Positions 8,349 to 17,131 are shown, numbered from the stretch's first letter. The stretch is 64,000 bases of DNA from an uncultured Collinsella sp. (GCA_902479065.1 CABSNM010000006.1:22099-86098); one strand, 5' to 3'. Notes: generated by a model not told the origin, from the sequence alone. A program made the numbers and translations.

Positions 8349-9125
8349 TTGACGCAGCAGTTTACGATTTCCGTATCCCGACCGGATGGGACGCCCATCC
8401 CCGTCGTCGTTACCAAAAAGCGCGTCAAGAACTTCAACCTACGCGTCACATCGAGCGGTGAGGTCCACGCCAGCGCACCGCTCGGCGCCAGTCGCGAGCG
8501 CATCGAAGCGTTTGTGAAGCGCAACAGCGCCTGGATTATCAGCCGGCTTGCCCAGCGCGAGCAACGTCAGGCGACGGCACGAGAGCCGCTCAGCCCCTCG
8601 TCCATCATTGCGCTTTGGGGCAAGCCCATCACGGTACAGGACGCACTCGATCACAACTTTGCATCACCCGCACCGCGGCCCAAGCAGGCCACCTTCGCAA
8701 GTTTTATGGGTGCCGACGAGCCAGACGAACGTCCGCAGGCCAAGTGGAACGCGACCCTCGACGGCTTAACGCCCAGTGAGATCCAAGCCCATATTGACCA
8801 ACTCTATGCATCCGAGGTCACCGCAGCGCTACGCGACATTGTGCACGCGTACGAAATCGCAATGGGCGTCACCGTGGCCCGCGTCTCCGTGCGCAGCATG
8901 AAAACGCGCTGGGGCTCATGCACGCCCAAGACCGGAGCCATTCGCATCGCACGCGAACTTGCCGCCTATCCCATCGAGTGTCTCGACATGGTTGTCGCCC
9001 ACGAGCTCGTCCACTTGCTCGAGCCAAGCCACAATCAGCGGTTTCACGCTCTGCTCGACACGTGCTGCCCCAACAATAGAGCTCTGTCGCAGCGGCTCAA
9101 GCAGCCACCCCTCAACAAGCTCTAG
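8349..9125 (+). CDS. YgjP-like (DUF45) zinc metallopeptidase
   Basis: 258 residues. Zinc motif HELVHLLEPSHNQRF (HExxH plus third His) in the last 50 residues, preceded by KTRWGSCTPKTGAIRIARELAAYP, the typical YgjP/WrbP region. The TTG at 8349 follows GAAGGA at 7 nt spacing, so I use it; ATG 8316 lies inside the inverted repeat and lacks an RBS but would also keep the frame. Role in the cell unknown (the family is linked to phage and restriction-associated proteases elsewhere). Confidence 0.8.
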   Translation: MTQQFTISVSRPDGTPIPVVVTKKRVKNFNLRVTSSGEVHASAPLGASRERIEAFVKRNSAWIISRLAQREQRQATAREPLSPSSIIALWGKPITVQDALDHNFASPAPRPKQATFASFMGADEPDERPQAKWNATLDGLTPSEIQAHIDQLYASEVTAALRDIVHAYEIAMGVTVARVSVRSMKTRWGSCTPKTGAIRIARELAAYPIECLDMVVAHELVHLLEPSHNQRFHALLDTCCPNNRALSQRLKQPPLNKL

Positions 9126-9131
9126 CGTCGA

Positions 9132-9617
9132 CTAGCGCACGCGCTCGATCTCGACGCCGCAGCTTGCCAGGGGAAGACCGACGGGAGCCCAAGGCTTATC
9201 GAGCTTAACACGCACGCCAAGCAGCAGGGGGTAACGACGCAGCAGCATCTGGGCCACACCCTCGGCTGCCGCCTCGATGAGCTTAAACGTATGCTCGCGC
9301 AGATATCCGTCGACATCGTGACACACCGAGCCGTAATCAATCGAGGCATCCAGGTTGTCGTGCTCCCCTGCTGCACGCAGGTCGGCATAGAGCACCAAGG
9401 ACACGATGAACTTCTGGCCCAGCGCGTTCTCTTCGGGATACACACCGTGGTTGGCAAAGACCTCGAGACCGTCGATAGTAATGCGGTCAGCATGGCGCAG
9501 GTCGTCATAGCTCACGTGGGGCACCGCCGCTGCGGTGGATATTTCGCCCCTTCCACGGCGGGCGAGCTCGGCGCCTTCAGTCTTGGTTGCATTCTCGGGC
9601 AGTTTCTTGTTACTCAT
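9132..9617 (-). CDS. folB: Dihydroneopterin aldolase
   Basis: 161 residues. FolB core from about residue 45: RITIDGLEVFANHGVYPEENALGQKF (with the substrate Glu), TFKLIEAAAEGVAQ with the second conserved Glu and KLDKPWAPV. Converts dihydroneopterin to 6-hydroxymethyl-dihydropterin in folate synthesis. An N-terminal tail of some 43 residues exceeds the family norm of about 120; GAAGGAG upstream supports the full start. Last gene of the folE-HD-folB group; folP and folK are not in the window. Confidence 0.9.
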   Translation of the reverse strand: MSNKKLPENATKTEGAELARRGRGEISTAAAVPHVSYDDLRHADRITIDGLEVFANHGVYPEENALGQKFIVSLVLYADLRAAGEHDNLDASIDYGSVCHDVDGYLREHTFKLIEAAAEGVAQMLLRRYPLLLGVRVKLDKPWAPVGLPLASCGVEIERVR

Positions 9618-9660
9618 CGCGATCGTCTCCTTCGTTTAGAACCCCGACCGCGCAAACTAA

Positions 9661-10242
9661 CTACACGCGAATCGACAGGTTCTTTTTATCATCGCTCCAA
9701 TTGCAAGCATTGCGCGCGGGGCATGCAAAGCAGGCACGCGACGCTTTGTCGGCTGCATAGAGCAGACGCTCGAGCGGTTGGCTGTTCACGCGCAGCTTTC
9801 GATGGCCCAGAATGGCCGTCTTAATGGCCGCAGCATCGGCCGGCTCAAACGCTACGTCATCGGGCATGCCACCGAGAATCGCATCAGCGACGCGTTCGCT
9901 TGCAACATCATGGGATATACCCGATTCATACTGTTCATCTTTGCCGATATCGTGAAGAAGTGCCGTGGCGTAGATGACCTCGCGGTCAAATTCGAGCTGT
10001 TCCTCGAGATTCTTGATCCACATAATGCGAGCGACATCGAGCAGATGGTCAATACCGTGGCGGCAGAAGATACGCCCCGATTCCAACTGTGCAATGTTGC
10101 CCAGGTGCCGCCGGAACAGGCCGTTGGCACAGATGTAATCGATACGAGGCATGGCACCAAAGGGGGCTAGGCCCGAAGCCATAAAACCGCGACGCGGCGT
10201 TCCCTCATCGGTCTTCGATGCAAAGTCGTTAACGGCTCTCAT
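9661..10242 (-). CDS. HD-domain phosphohydrolase in folate cluster
   Basis: 193 residues. HD signature: RHGIDHLLDVARI, then ALLHDIGKDEQ, with further His in ILGHRKL, arranged as in metal-dependent phosphohydrolases. The C-terminus has a cysteine cluster CFACPARNAC that may bind metal. It starts 2 nt after folE and is followed by folB. Its place between the two suggests that it could remove phosphate from dihydroneopterin triphosphate, a step with no universal enzyme; that is inference. A regulator of another nucleotide pathway is also possible. Confidence 0.75.
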   Translation of the reverse strand: MRAVNDFASKTDEGTPRRGFMASGLAPFGAMPRIDYICANGLFRRHLGNIAQLESGRIFCRHGIDHLLDVARIMWIKNLEEQLEFDREVIYATALLHDIGKDEQYESGISHDVASERVADAILGGMPDDVAFEPADAAAIKTAILGHRKLRVNSQPLERLLYAADKASRACFACPARNACNWSDDKKNLSIRV

Positions 10243-10244
10243 GG

Positions 10245-10802
10245 TTAGCGGTCCAGCATCCTAAAGAATCGCTCCTCGAGCGACGAATCGGCCTCAAAGA
10301 CGCCGCGACGAGCGAGCGTCACGGTCTTGGTGCCAGGCTTTTGCACGCCGCGCATGGTCATGCACATATGTTCAGCTTCCATGAGCACAATCGCTCCCTG
10401 GGGAGCGAGATACTCCATGAGGGCATCGGCAACTTGTGCGCACAACTGCTCCTGCAGCTGCAGACGACGGGCGTAGACCTCTACCGTGCGGGCAAGCTTA
10501 GAAAGCCCTGCGACACGGCCGTTGGGGATATAGCCAATGGCAGCCTTGCCGTAAAACGGCAGCAGATGATGCTCGCACAGCGAGTAAAACGTGATGTCGC
10601 GCTCGATAACCAAATCGTTCGAAGCGACGGCAAAGGTTTTGGACAGGTGCTCCTCGGCACTCTGGTCCATACCGCCGGCGATCTCACCATACATACGGGC
10701 AACGCGCGCCGGGGTCTCCAGCAGGCCCTCACGAGTTGGGTCCTCGCCTATGCCCTCAAGCAACAGCTTAATGGCGGCCTCGACTTTTTCCTGATCGACC
10801 AT
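10245..10802 (-). CDS. folE: GTP cyclohydrolase I
   Basis: 185 residues. First folate enzyme: GTP to 7,8-dihydroneopterin triphosphate. Family features: EDPTREGLLETPARVARMY, the zinc ligands in SLCEHHLLPFYGKAAIGYIPNGRVAGLSKLAR (Cys, His) and the later CMTMRGVQKPG (Cys). I choose ATG 10802 with TGAGG upstream and usual length; an upstream ATG at 10865 is in frame, 3 nt from the nrdG stop, without a visible RBS. Confidence 0.93.
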   Translation of the reverse strand: MVDQEKVEAAIKLLLEGIGEDPTREGLLETPARVARMYGEIAGGMDQSAEEHLSKTFAVASNDLVIERDITFYSLCEHHLLPFYGKAAIGYIPNGRVAGLSKLARTVEVYARRLQLQEQLCAQVADALMEYLAPQGAIVLMEAEHMCMTMRGVQKPGTKTVTLARRGVFEADSSLEERFFRMLDR

Positions 10803-10868
10803 CTGGGCCTCACTTTTCCGATTTTGCGTTCGCGCTATGGTACCACGCCCTCCGGCATCGGCCACAAG

Positions 10869-11450
10869 CTACATAGTATGGGTCGAATAGACCGGATCGT
10901 CCCGCCAAAGCTCCACGGCGTCGCAAAGCGCAACGTTCTCACGCTCGGCACGGGCACGCGTGGCGTTCATATCAATCACGCGCTGATTGCTCGAGCCCCT
11001 AAAGCGCAACGAGATATCGTACAGATCCTGAACGAACGGGCCGTCCACCAACATGTCGAGGCAGGCCAGGATACGGTCCGTCACCTCGGTATGATGACGG
11101 CCACCCGGCATAAGCTCCTCGAGCACGTCACCGGTAAAGCACCAAATGGTCTTGCCCGACCCCGCAGGATAGACCGCACGCACGCGCTCGATAAAGTCAA
11201 CAAGCCCCGCCTGATTCTCGGGCTCCATAGGCTCGCCACCCAGAATCGTCAGGCCATCGATAAAGGGATGATCGAGACTCTCGATAATCTTATCCTCGAC
11301 GGCGCGATCGAACGGCTCGCCCGCAGCAAAGTCCCACGCGACAGAGTTAAAGCAATTCTTGCACCCACGACGGCACCCGCTCACAAACAGAGAAGTACGA
11401 ACGCCTTCCCCATCAGCAATATCGAAATACTTAATGTTCGCGTAGTTCAT
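10869..11450 (-). CDS. nrdG: Anaerobic ribonucleotide reductase activating protein
   Basis: 193 residues. Radical SAM enzyme that makes the glycyl radical in NrdD. Cluster motif CRRGCKNCF (CxxxCxxC) near residue 26, GGEPMEPENQ SAM-binding segment near 90. GGGAGA before ATG 11450. Located downstream of nrdD across a 426-bp space that holds two palindromic elements. Confidence 0.94.
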   Translation of the reverse strand: MNYANIKYFDIADGEGVRTSLFVSGCRRGCKNCFNSVAWDFAAGEPFDRAVEDKIIESLDHPFIDGLTILGGEPMEPENQAGLVDFIERVRAVYPAGSGKTIWCFTGDVLEELMPGGRHHTEVTDRILACLDMLVDGPFVQDLYDISLRFRGSSNQRVIDMNATRARAERENVALCDAVELWRDDPVYSTHTM

Positions 11451-11465
11451 AAGTAACTCTCCCGG

Positions 11466-11549
11466 GAGGCCAGGACATATCATCCCGTCCTCAATCATTC
11501 TCGGCCTTCGGCCTGCGAAACTGCGGGCGGGACGATATGTCCCGGCCTC
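11466..11549. repeat. Palindromic element, 25-nt arms, nrdD-nrdG space
   Basis: Arms 11466-11490 and 11525-11549 match over 25 positions with three mismatches; two of these become G-U pairs in the minus-strand transcript. A small inner GGCC-ttc-GGCC lies at about 11503. The right arm starts with GGGCGGGACGATATGTCCC. It lies 16 nt upstream of the nrdG start, so it would fold in the nrdG leader. Confidence 0.75.
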
Positions 11550-11727
11550 ATGCAAAGGGTAACTCAATGAACAAAGCGAACATCGAGTATAGGGTTCGAG
11601 GTTCAATAATAACTTTGTTGCAGCTCAACCGCCATCGCAAGTAAATCGCAGCTGCAGCTCAAATTATTTCCGCTAAGAACTTCGAGGAGTGAGCAGACCG
11701 CATGCTGCATCTCAGCTACGTCAACTT

Positions 11728-11865
11728 GGCTGCCCCGTAGCGAGGCCCCGGACCTTTACTCGATATGAGTTCCGCACGAACAGGAGGCGCCAGTGGCGCC
11801 TCCGTCGTGAGCCAGGACTGTCCGAAATAGCGAGTAAAGGTCCGGGGCCTCGCTACGGGGCAGCC
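11728..11865. repeat. Nested palindromic element, perfect 35-bp arms, after nrdD
   Basis: Outer arms 11728-11762 and 11831-11865 are perfectly complementary over 35 bp. Inside are a CACGA/TCGTG pair (11775-11779, 11805-11809) and a central GGAGGCGCCA-G-TGGCGCCTCC (11783-11803). The right arm begins 12 bp beyond the nrdD stop. No T-run, so not a standard terminator. Confidence 0.85.
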
Positions 11866-11876
11866 TGGGATAGTTA

Positions 11877-14099
11877 TTAGAGATGCAGCACGCGGTCGCG
11901 GATCTCCTCGGTTCGACCCTGGTTCCAGAACTGGGTACCGATGTAGCCGCACGTACGACGGGCGACATTCATCTTCTCCTGGTCACGATTGCCGCAATTG
12001 GGGCACTCCCACACCAGCTTGCCATCGTCCTCGACAATCTTGATCTCACCGTCGTAGCCGCACACCTGGCAGTAGTCGCTCTTGGTGTTGAGCTCGGCGT
12101 ACATGATGTTGTCGTAGATGTACTGCATCACACGAATGACAGCCTTGAGGTTGTCCTGCATGTTGGGAACCTCAACGTAGGAGATGGCACCGCCCGGCGA
12201 AAGCTGCTGGAACATACCTTCAAACTTAAGCTTGTCGAATGCGTCGATCTCCTCGGACACGTGGACGTGGTAGCTGTTGGTGATGTAGCCCTTGTCCGTC
12301 ACGCCCGGGATGATGCCAAAACGACGCTGCAGGCATTTGGCGAACTTGTAGGTCGTCGACTCAAGCGGGGTACCGTACAGCGAGAAGTCAATATCGCTTT
12401 CGGCCTTCCACTCCGCGCACTTGTCGTTCATGCGCTGCATGACGGCCATGGCAAAGGGCGTGCCCTCCTTCTCGGTGTGGCTGTGGCCCGTCATGTACTT
12501 GACGCACTCATACAGGCCGGCATAACCCAGACTAATGGTGGAGTAACCGCCCACGAGCAGCTTGTCGATCGTCTCGCCCTTCTTCAGGCGGGCGAGGGCA
12601 CCGTACTGCCAAAGAATCGGCGCGGCATCCGAAAGCGTACCCATCAGACGCTCATGACGGCACAGCAGGGCGCGGTGGCATAGCTCAAGGCGCTCGTCGA
12701 AGATCTTCCAGAACTTGTCCATGTCCTGATGCGAGCTCAGCGCGACATCAGGCAGGTTAATGGTCACAACGCCCTGGTTAAAGCGGCCATAGTACTTAGG
12801 CTTGGTCGGGTCATAGTTCAGCGCGTTGGCGACATTGTTAAAGCCGTTGCCCGAACGGTCGGGCGTCAGGAAGCTGCGGCAGCCCATGCAGGTATAGCAG
12901 TCGCCGTTGCCCGCGGTCTCGCCCTTCGACAGCTTGAGCTCGCGCATCTTCTTCTCGGAGATGTAGTCGGGCACCATGCGCTTGGCGGTGCACTTAGCGG
13001 CCAGCTGGGTCAGGTAGAAGTACGGGGAATTCTCGTGAACGTTATCGTCCTCGAGCACATAGATGAGCTTGGGGAATGCCGGGGTAATCCATACGCCGGC
13101 CTCGTTCTTAACGCCCTCGTAGCGCTGGCGAAGCGTCTCCTCCACGATCATGGCAAGGTCGTGCTTCTCCTGAGGCGTACGGGCCTCGTTAAGATACATA
13201 AAGACCGTCACGAACGGCGCCTGGCCGTTGGTGGTCATAAGAGTTACGACCTGATACTGAATCGTCTGAACGCCGCGACGGATCTCGTCACGCAGGCGGT
13301 CCTCAACAACCTCGCGGACCTTTTCGGGAGATGCGGAAACGCCGAGCTCCTCGAGCTCGCGGGCGACCTCGCCGCGAATCTTCTGACGGCTCACCTCAAC
13401 AAACGGAGCAAGATGGGTCAGCGAAATCGACTGGCCGCCGTACTGGGAGGAAGCAACCTGAGCGATAATCTGCGTCGCGATGTTGCAGGCGGTCGAGAAG
13501 CTGTGCGGCTTCTCGATCAGCGTGCCCGAGATAACGGTGCCGTTCTGGAGCATGTCCTCCAGGTTCACTAGGTCGCAGTTGTGCATGTGCTGAGCAAAGT
13601 AATCCGAATCATGGAAGTGGATCAGGCCCTCATTATGGGCGTCCACGATCTCCTGGGGCAGCAGCACGCGCTGGGTCAGGTCCTTGGAAATCTCGCCGGC
13701 CATATAGTCGCGCTGAACGGAGTTGACGGTCGGGTTCTTGTTGGAGTTCTCCTGCTTGACCTCTTCGTTATTGCACTCAATCAACGACAGGATCTTGTCA
13801 TCGGTCGTGTTCTTCTGGCGCTTCAGGCTCTGAACATAGCGATAGATGATGTAGTGGCGGGCAACCTCGTAGCAGTCGAGACGCATGATCTCGTCCTCGA
13901 CCAAATCCTGGATCTCCTCGACCGAAACGGTGTGGCCCGCGTTCTCGCATGCCTCGGCGACGTTTTGCGCCGCATAAACCACCTGGCGGTCGGTTAGACG
14001 AGAGCTCTCCTCGACCTCCAAGTTGGCGGCGCGGATGGCATTGACGATCTTATCGATGTCAAAGACAACCTCGGTGCCGCTGCGCTTGATGATCTTCAT
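11877..14099 (-). CDS. nrdD: Anaerobic (class III) ribonucleoside-triphosphate reductase
   Basis: 740 residues. N-terminal ATP-cone (KRSGTEVVFDIDKIVNAI) for allosteric control, the large catalytic body, then a zinc site CQVCGYDG and CPNCGNRD and the glycyl-radical motif RRTCGYIGTQFW near residue 725. Makes deoxyribonucleotides without oxygen. ATG 14099 with AGAGG upstream; the frame is open for 10 more codons without an RBS. An NrdR-type box lies about 260 bp upstream. Activated by NrdG encoded next. Confidence 0.96.
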   Translation of the reverse strand: MKIIKRSGTEVVFDIDKIVNAIRAANLEVEESSRLTDRQVVYAAQNVAEACENAGHTVSVEEIQDLVEDEIMRLDCYEVARHYIIYRYVQSLKRQKNTTDDKILSLIECNNEEVKQENSNKNPTVNSVQRDYMAGEISKDLTQRVLLPQEIVDAHNEGLIHFHDSDYFAQHMHNCDLVNLEDMLQNGTVISGTLIEKPHSFSTACNIATQIIAQVASSQYGGQSISLTHLAPFVEVSRQKIRGEVARELEELGVSASPEKVREVVEDRLRDEIRRGVQTIQYQVVTLMTTNGQAPFVTVFMYLNEARTPQEKHDLAMIVEETLRQRYEGVKNEAGVWITPAFPKLIYVLEDDNVHENSPYFYLTQLAAKCTAKRMVPDYISEKKMRELKLSKGETAGNGDCYTCMGCRSFLTPDRSGNGFNNVANALNYDPTKPKYYGRFNQGVVTINLPDVALSSHQDMDKFWKIFDERLELCHRALLCRHERLMGTLSDAAPILWQYGALARLKKGETIDKLLVGGYSTISLGYAGLYECVKYMTGHSHTEKEGTPFAMAVMQRMNDKCAEWKAESDIDFSLYGTPLESTTYKFAKCLQRRFGIIPGVTDKGYITNSYHVHVSEEIDAFDKLKFEGMFQQLSPGGAISYVEVPNMQDNLKAVIRVMQYIYDNIMYAELNTKSDYCQVCGYDGEIKIVEDDGKLVWECPNCGNRDQEKMNVARRTCGYIGTQFWNQGRTEEIRDRVLHL

Positions 14100-14356
14100 C
14101 CTCTTGCCTCTTTCGCGTCGTAGCCTCATTGCGCTTCAGAGCCAAACGATGCCCGGCAGGGCTTGCCCCTGTCTTGCGGCGCCGTCGCGCAATCTGTGTT
14201 CTCGATAAACCATAAGCCTCCATGCGGACATTCCCTAGAGCCAATCAAGCGGCTCAAGGACACGTTCGAAAGAGGCAGTTAAGGTCTTCGTTCTCTGTCC
14301 GCCATCTATCATACGACAAAGACACATCTATATCCTGTATTCTTTTTTTAGTTCAA

Positions 14357-14372
14357 ACACAACATATAGTGT
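14357..14372. promoter_or_regulatory. Putative NrdR box upstream of nrdD
   Basis: ACACAACATATAGTGT closely matches the NrdR consensus (acaCwAtATaTwGtgt). A weaker related sequence lies at 14322-14338 (ACACATCTATATCCTGT), about 34 bp nearer the gene; NrdR boxes usually occur in pairs about 31 bp apart, so the spacing is a little off. Confidence 0.55.
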
Positions 14373-14687
14373 TTCAGCAGGTCAAAGCAATTGGTCATTT
14401 TCCAGACGCATTAATTATGAGGGGTTCTTGGCAAGTCGGTAAAACGTTACCAACACGGCTACCTGCATGGCAGTTATAAAACCCCCTTAGTCAAGCCGCT
14501 GACAAATCCTACCAAAACCAAGCCGCTCACGCCAAAAGAATCCAAAAGATTATGCTTGACCAACATGTTGCGGTCACGATCGGCCAGGACGTATGCAATC
14601 TGCCGGCACCTCTACGGGATGCGAAGACCATCGCGTACAGACCTTGGATCAATATTTGGTGGCTTATTTGGCGGCGTGCTTGGTGGC
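14373..14687. other. Gene-free stretch between nrdD promoter region and tRNA-Val terminator
   Basis: About 315 bp. I see no convincing ORF with an RBS, no RNA gene and no strong repeat; only two imperfect direct copies of AAGCCGCT near 14493 and 14521. Confidence 0.6.
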
Positions 14688-14724
14688 AAAACAAAACAGC
14701 CCAGAGGACATAGCCTCTGAGCTG
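14688..14724 (-). terminator. Rho-independent terminator of tRNA-Gly/tRNA-Val unit
   Basis: Minus-strand hairpin CAGCTCAGAGG-ctatgt-CCTCTGGGCTG followed by TTTTGTTTT, 9 nt after the tRNA-Val end. Confidence 0.85.
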
Positions 14725-14732
14725 CGAACATT

Positions 14733-14807
14733 TGGTGGGCGTTAGAAGATTTGAACTTCTGACCTCTTCCGTGTCAGGGAAGCGCTCTCCCCCTGAGCTA
14801 AACGCCC
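14733..14807 (-). tRNA. tRNA-Val(GAC)
   Basis: 75 nt cloverleaf including encoded CCA; acceptor GGGCGTT/AACGCCC, T-arm GTTCAAATC, anticodon loop CTGACAC giving GAC. Follows tRNA-Gly by 3 nt and shares its promoter. Confidence 0.95.
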
Positions 14808-14810
14808 AAA

Positions 14811-14886
14811 TGGAGCGGACAACGGGGCTCGAACCCGCGACCCCAACCTTGGCAAGGTTGTGCTCTACCAACTGAGCCATGTCCGC
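14811..14886 (-). tRNA. tRNA-Gly(GCC), copy 1
   Basis: 76 nt with CCA; acceptor GCGGACA/TGTCCGC, T-loop GTTCGAGCC, anticodon loop TTGCCAA giving GCC. Identical in sequence to the copies at 16940 and 17166. Confidence 0.96.
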
Positions 14887-14898
14887 TTACGGGGATTA

Positions 14899-14950
14899 AT
14901 CTTACGTGATGCCCGCATCCTATGCAAGAACTTTTTTTGAAAAGTTTTGC
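14899..14950 (-). promoter_or_regulatory. Promoter of tRNA-Gly/tRNA-Val with A/T palindrome
   Basis: -35 TTGCAT (14922-14927), 17-bp spacer, -10 TAAGAT (14899-14904) on the minus strand. Directly upstream of -35 is an A/T-rich inverted repeat (14928-14950, AACTTTTTTTGAAAAGTTTT on plus) also present at two other tRNA promoters here. Confidence 0.8.
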
Positions 14951-15027
14951 AACGCCCTCGCGAACCTCGCGAAGACATCAGCCGCCACGGAAGGTGTAGG
15001 CAAACGCAAACTCGCCGCAAGAGGCCC

Positions 15028-16761
15028 TTACATCTCACCGAGCATGATCCAGGCAGAGCTGTCCTGCGCGAGCCTGCCGTCTGCAAGCGGTGATGAGGTG
15101 AGCAGGACCCTGCCCGCCGGCAACTCCACGGGTGCTGCACCGAAGTTCGTCACACACGCCCAGCCGTTGTCGCGGCGATAGGCGATGACGCCGCCCTCGG
15201 CGCCCTCGGCGCCATCCGCAAGACCGGTGCGCCCGTCAAGATCGAGCCACGCAAGATCGTTGGCGCACCCGCGCAGCTTGCGCCGCAGCCAGAGGGCGTC
15301 ACGATAGAGCGCAAGCATCGATGTCGGGTCCGCTTCTTCCCTATCGACAGCGTAATCGGAAAACCATGCAGGTTGCGGCAGATGGGGCGCCGCATCGGCG
15401 TCCGCCGGCGAAAACCCAAACGATCCGCCCTGCGCGGGATCGTCCGCCGCCACCCACGGCAGGGGCACACGACAGCCGTCGCGCCCCTTCTCACGCTTCG
15501 GTCCGTGCGTATTGGTCGCAGTGGGATCTTCGAGTGCATCCCACGGATTATCAGCCACCTCAAAAAGGCCGAGCTCCTCACCCTGATACACGTATGCCGA
15601 GCCCGGAAGCGCCAGCTCAAGCAAAAGGGCCGCCCGCGCGCGGCGCTCGCCGAGTTCACGGTCCTCATCATAAGACGACCCGTCGCGCAAGAGCCAGTCG
15701 AGCGCAATCTGGTGGTAGCGCGTCGCCTTGATTTGCGGCAGGGCATAGCGTGTCGCCACGCGCGGCACGTCGTGGTTGGAGAGTACCCAGGTCGAGGCGG
15801 AATCGGATTCGACGGCTGCCTTCAAGCCCTTCTCGATTGCAGTGTGCATGTCATCATAGGTCCAAGTGGCCTTGGCAAACTCAAAGTTGAATGTCTGGCC
15901 AAGCTCGCTGGGACGCGCGTAGAGATACTGGCGCTCGGGCAGCACCCACGCCTCGGCAACGGCGCTGCGTGGCGGATTATAGCGGTCGAACACGCGGCGC
16001 CACTCTCGATAGATCTCGTGGACCTCGTTGCGGTCCCACAGCGGATGGGTGCCGTCGTCAACCATGTCATCGCCCTCGGCGAGATGCCACCGGTCGAGGT
16101 CATCGCGGTCGAGATCCTTGGCGAGACCCTGCGCCACATCAATGCGAAAGCCGTCGACGCCTCGATCGCTCCAAAACGCCAGGACGTCGCAAAAGAGCGC
16201 GTGAACCTCAGGGCATGACCAGTCAAAGTCCGGCTGCTCGGGCGTAAACATGTGCAGATACCACTGACCGTCCGCAACACGCGTCCATGCGGGGCCGCCA
16301 AAGTTGGCATTCCAATTGGTGGGAGGCAGCTCGCCATGCTCGCCGCGACCATCGCGGAAGATATAACGGGCGCGCTCGGGCGATCCGGGGCCGGCGGCAA
16401 GAGCGGCTTTGAACCAGGGGTGCTGGCTGGATGAATGGTTGGGCACGATGTCGACGATGACCTTGATGCCGCGCGCGTGAGCCGCAGCGATCATATCATC
16501 GAAGTCGTCAAGCGAGCCGAGACGTGGATCGACATCGCAGTAGTCCGCCACATCATAGCCACCATCGACAAGAGGCGATGGGTAAAACGGGCTCAGCCAG
16601 ATGGCCTCGATACCCAGCCGCTCAAGATAGTCCATCTGCTGGGTAATGCCCGCGATATCGCCCAGACCCGAACCAGTCGAATCCTTAAACGAGCGCGGGT
16701 AGATCTGATAGATCGCGGCATCGGACATCCATGAGCGCGAAGAAGACTTTTCTGTAGCCAC
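15028..16761 (-). CDS. GH13 alpha-glucosidase (oligo-1,6-glucosidase type)
   Basis: 577 residues. Starts with AAIYQIYPRSFKDSTGSGLGDIAGI, the GH13 entry strand; conserved region I DIVPNHSS, nucleophile region GFRIDVAQ, acid/base AVAEAWV and region IV VLSNHDVPR are all present. Cleaves alpha-glucosidic bonds in maltose/isomaltose-type oligosaccharides; no signal peptide, so cytosolic. GTG 16761 with AAGGGAG upstream is the start; the open frame running further left through tRNA genes is spurious. It is flanked by tRNA genes with no sugar transporter beside it. Confidence 0.92.
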   Translation of the reverse strand: MATEKSSSRSWMSDAAIYQIYPRSFKDSTGSGLGDIAGITQQMDYLERLGIEAIWLSPFYPSPLVDGGYDVADYCDVDPRLGSLDDFDDMIAAAHARGIKVIVDIVPNHSSSQHPWFKAALAAGPGSPERARYIFRDGRGEHGELPPTNWNANFGGPAWTRVADGQWYLHMFTPEQPDFDWSCPEVHALFCDVLAFWSDRGVDGFRIDVAQGLAKDLDRDDLDRWHLAEGDDMVDDGTHPLWDRNEVHEIYREWRRVFDRYNPPRSAVAEAWVLPERQYLYARPSELGQTFNFEFAKATWTYDDMHTAIEKGLKAAVESDSASTWVLSNHDVPRVATRYALPQIKATRYHQIALDWLLRDGSSYDEDRELGERRARAALLLELALPGSAYVYQGEELGLFEVADNPWDALEDPTATNTHGPKREKGRDGCRVPLPWVAADDPAQGGSFGFSPADADAAPHLPQPAWFSDYAVDREEADPTSMLALYRDALWLRRKLRGCANDLAWLDLDGRTGLADGAEGAEGGVIAYRRDNGWACVTNFGAAPVELPAGRVLLTSSPLADGRLAQDSSAWIMLGEM

Positions 16762-16898
16762 GGGGCGTATCTCCCTTGCAACGAGGTTATGCGAGATGCC
16801 CACGATGATACGCCCAAAGCGCACATTCGCAGCAAACAACGCCACAGCCACGCCCCAAAACGCTCGCTCCCTCTCGGGTTCGAGCCCAGGCGATGGGT

Positions 16899-16932
16899 AC
16901 AAAAAAGCCCGGCTACCGTGGTAGTCGGGCTG
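16899..16932 (-). terminator. Rho-independent terminator of tRNA-Gly copy 2
   Basis: Minus-strand AGCCCGACTACC-acg-GTAGCCGGGCT followed by TTTTTG, just downstream of the tRNA. Confidence 0.85.
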
Positions 16933-16939
16933 CTGCGTT

Positions 16940-17015
16940 TGGAGCGGACAACGGGGCTCGAACCCGCGACCCCAACCTTGGCAAGGTTGTGCTCTACCAA
17001 CTGAGCCATGTCCGC
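16940..17015 (-). tRNA. tRNA-Gly(GCC), copy 2
   Basis: 76 nt with CCA, identical to the copies at 14811 and 17166; anticodon GCC. Confidence 0.96.
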
Positions 17016-17020
17016 ATATG

Positions 17021-17050
17021 TAAAACAAAACGGGCGCCGGAGCGCCCGGA
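17021..17050 (-). terminator. Rho-independent terminator of tRNA-Cys
   Basis: Minus-strand CCGGGCGC-tccg-GCGCCCG followed by TTTTGTTTT. It lies between tRNA-Cys and the next tRNA-Gly. Confidence 0.85.
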
Positions 17051-17057
17051 TGTTGCC

Positions 17058-17131
17058 TGGAGGCGAAGCCCGGATTCGAACCGGGGGTAAAGGCTTTGCA
17101 GGCCTCTGCCTTACCACTTGGCCACTTCGCC
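17058..17131 (-). tRNA. tRNA-Cys(GCA)
   Basis: 74 nt with CCA; acceptor GGCGAAG/CTTCGCC, anticodon loop CTGCAAA giving GCA, T-arm GGTTCGAATCC. Confidence 0.95.

Larger units (their letters stand above)
11451..11876. other. Gene-free space between nrdD and nrdG
   Basis: 426 bp without a credible gene. It holds the palindromic elements at 11466-11549 and 11728-11865 and, between them, about 180 bp where I see nothing. Short ORFs on both strands here merely read the palindrome arms. Confidence 0.8.

Noticed and set aside
11689..11952. Small ORFs on both strands sharing a KGPGPRYGAA segment
   Set aside because: They read the two arms of one palindrome; not protein genes.
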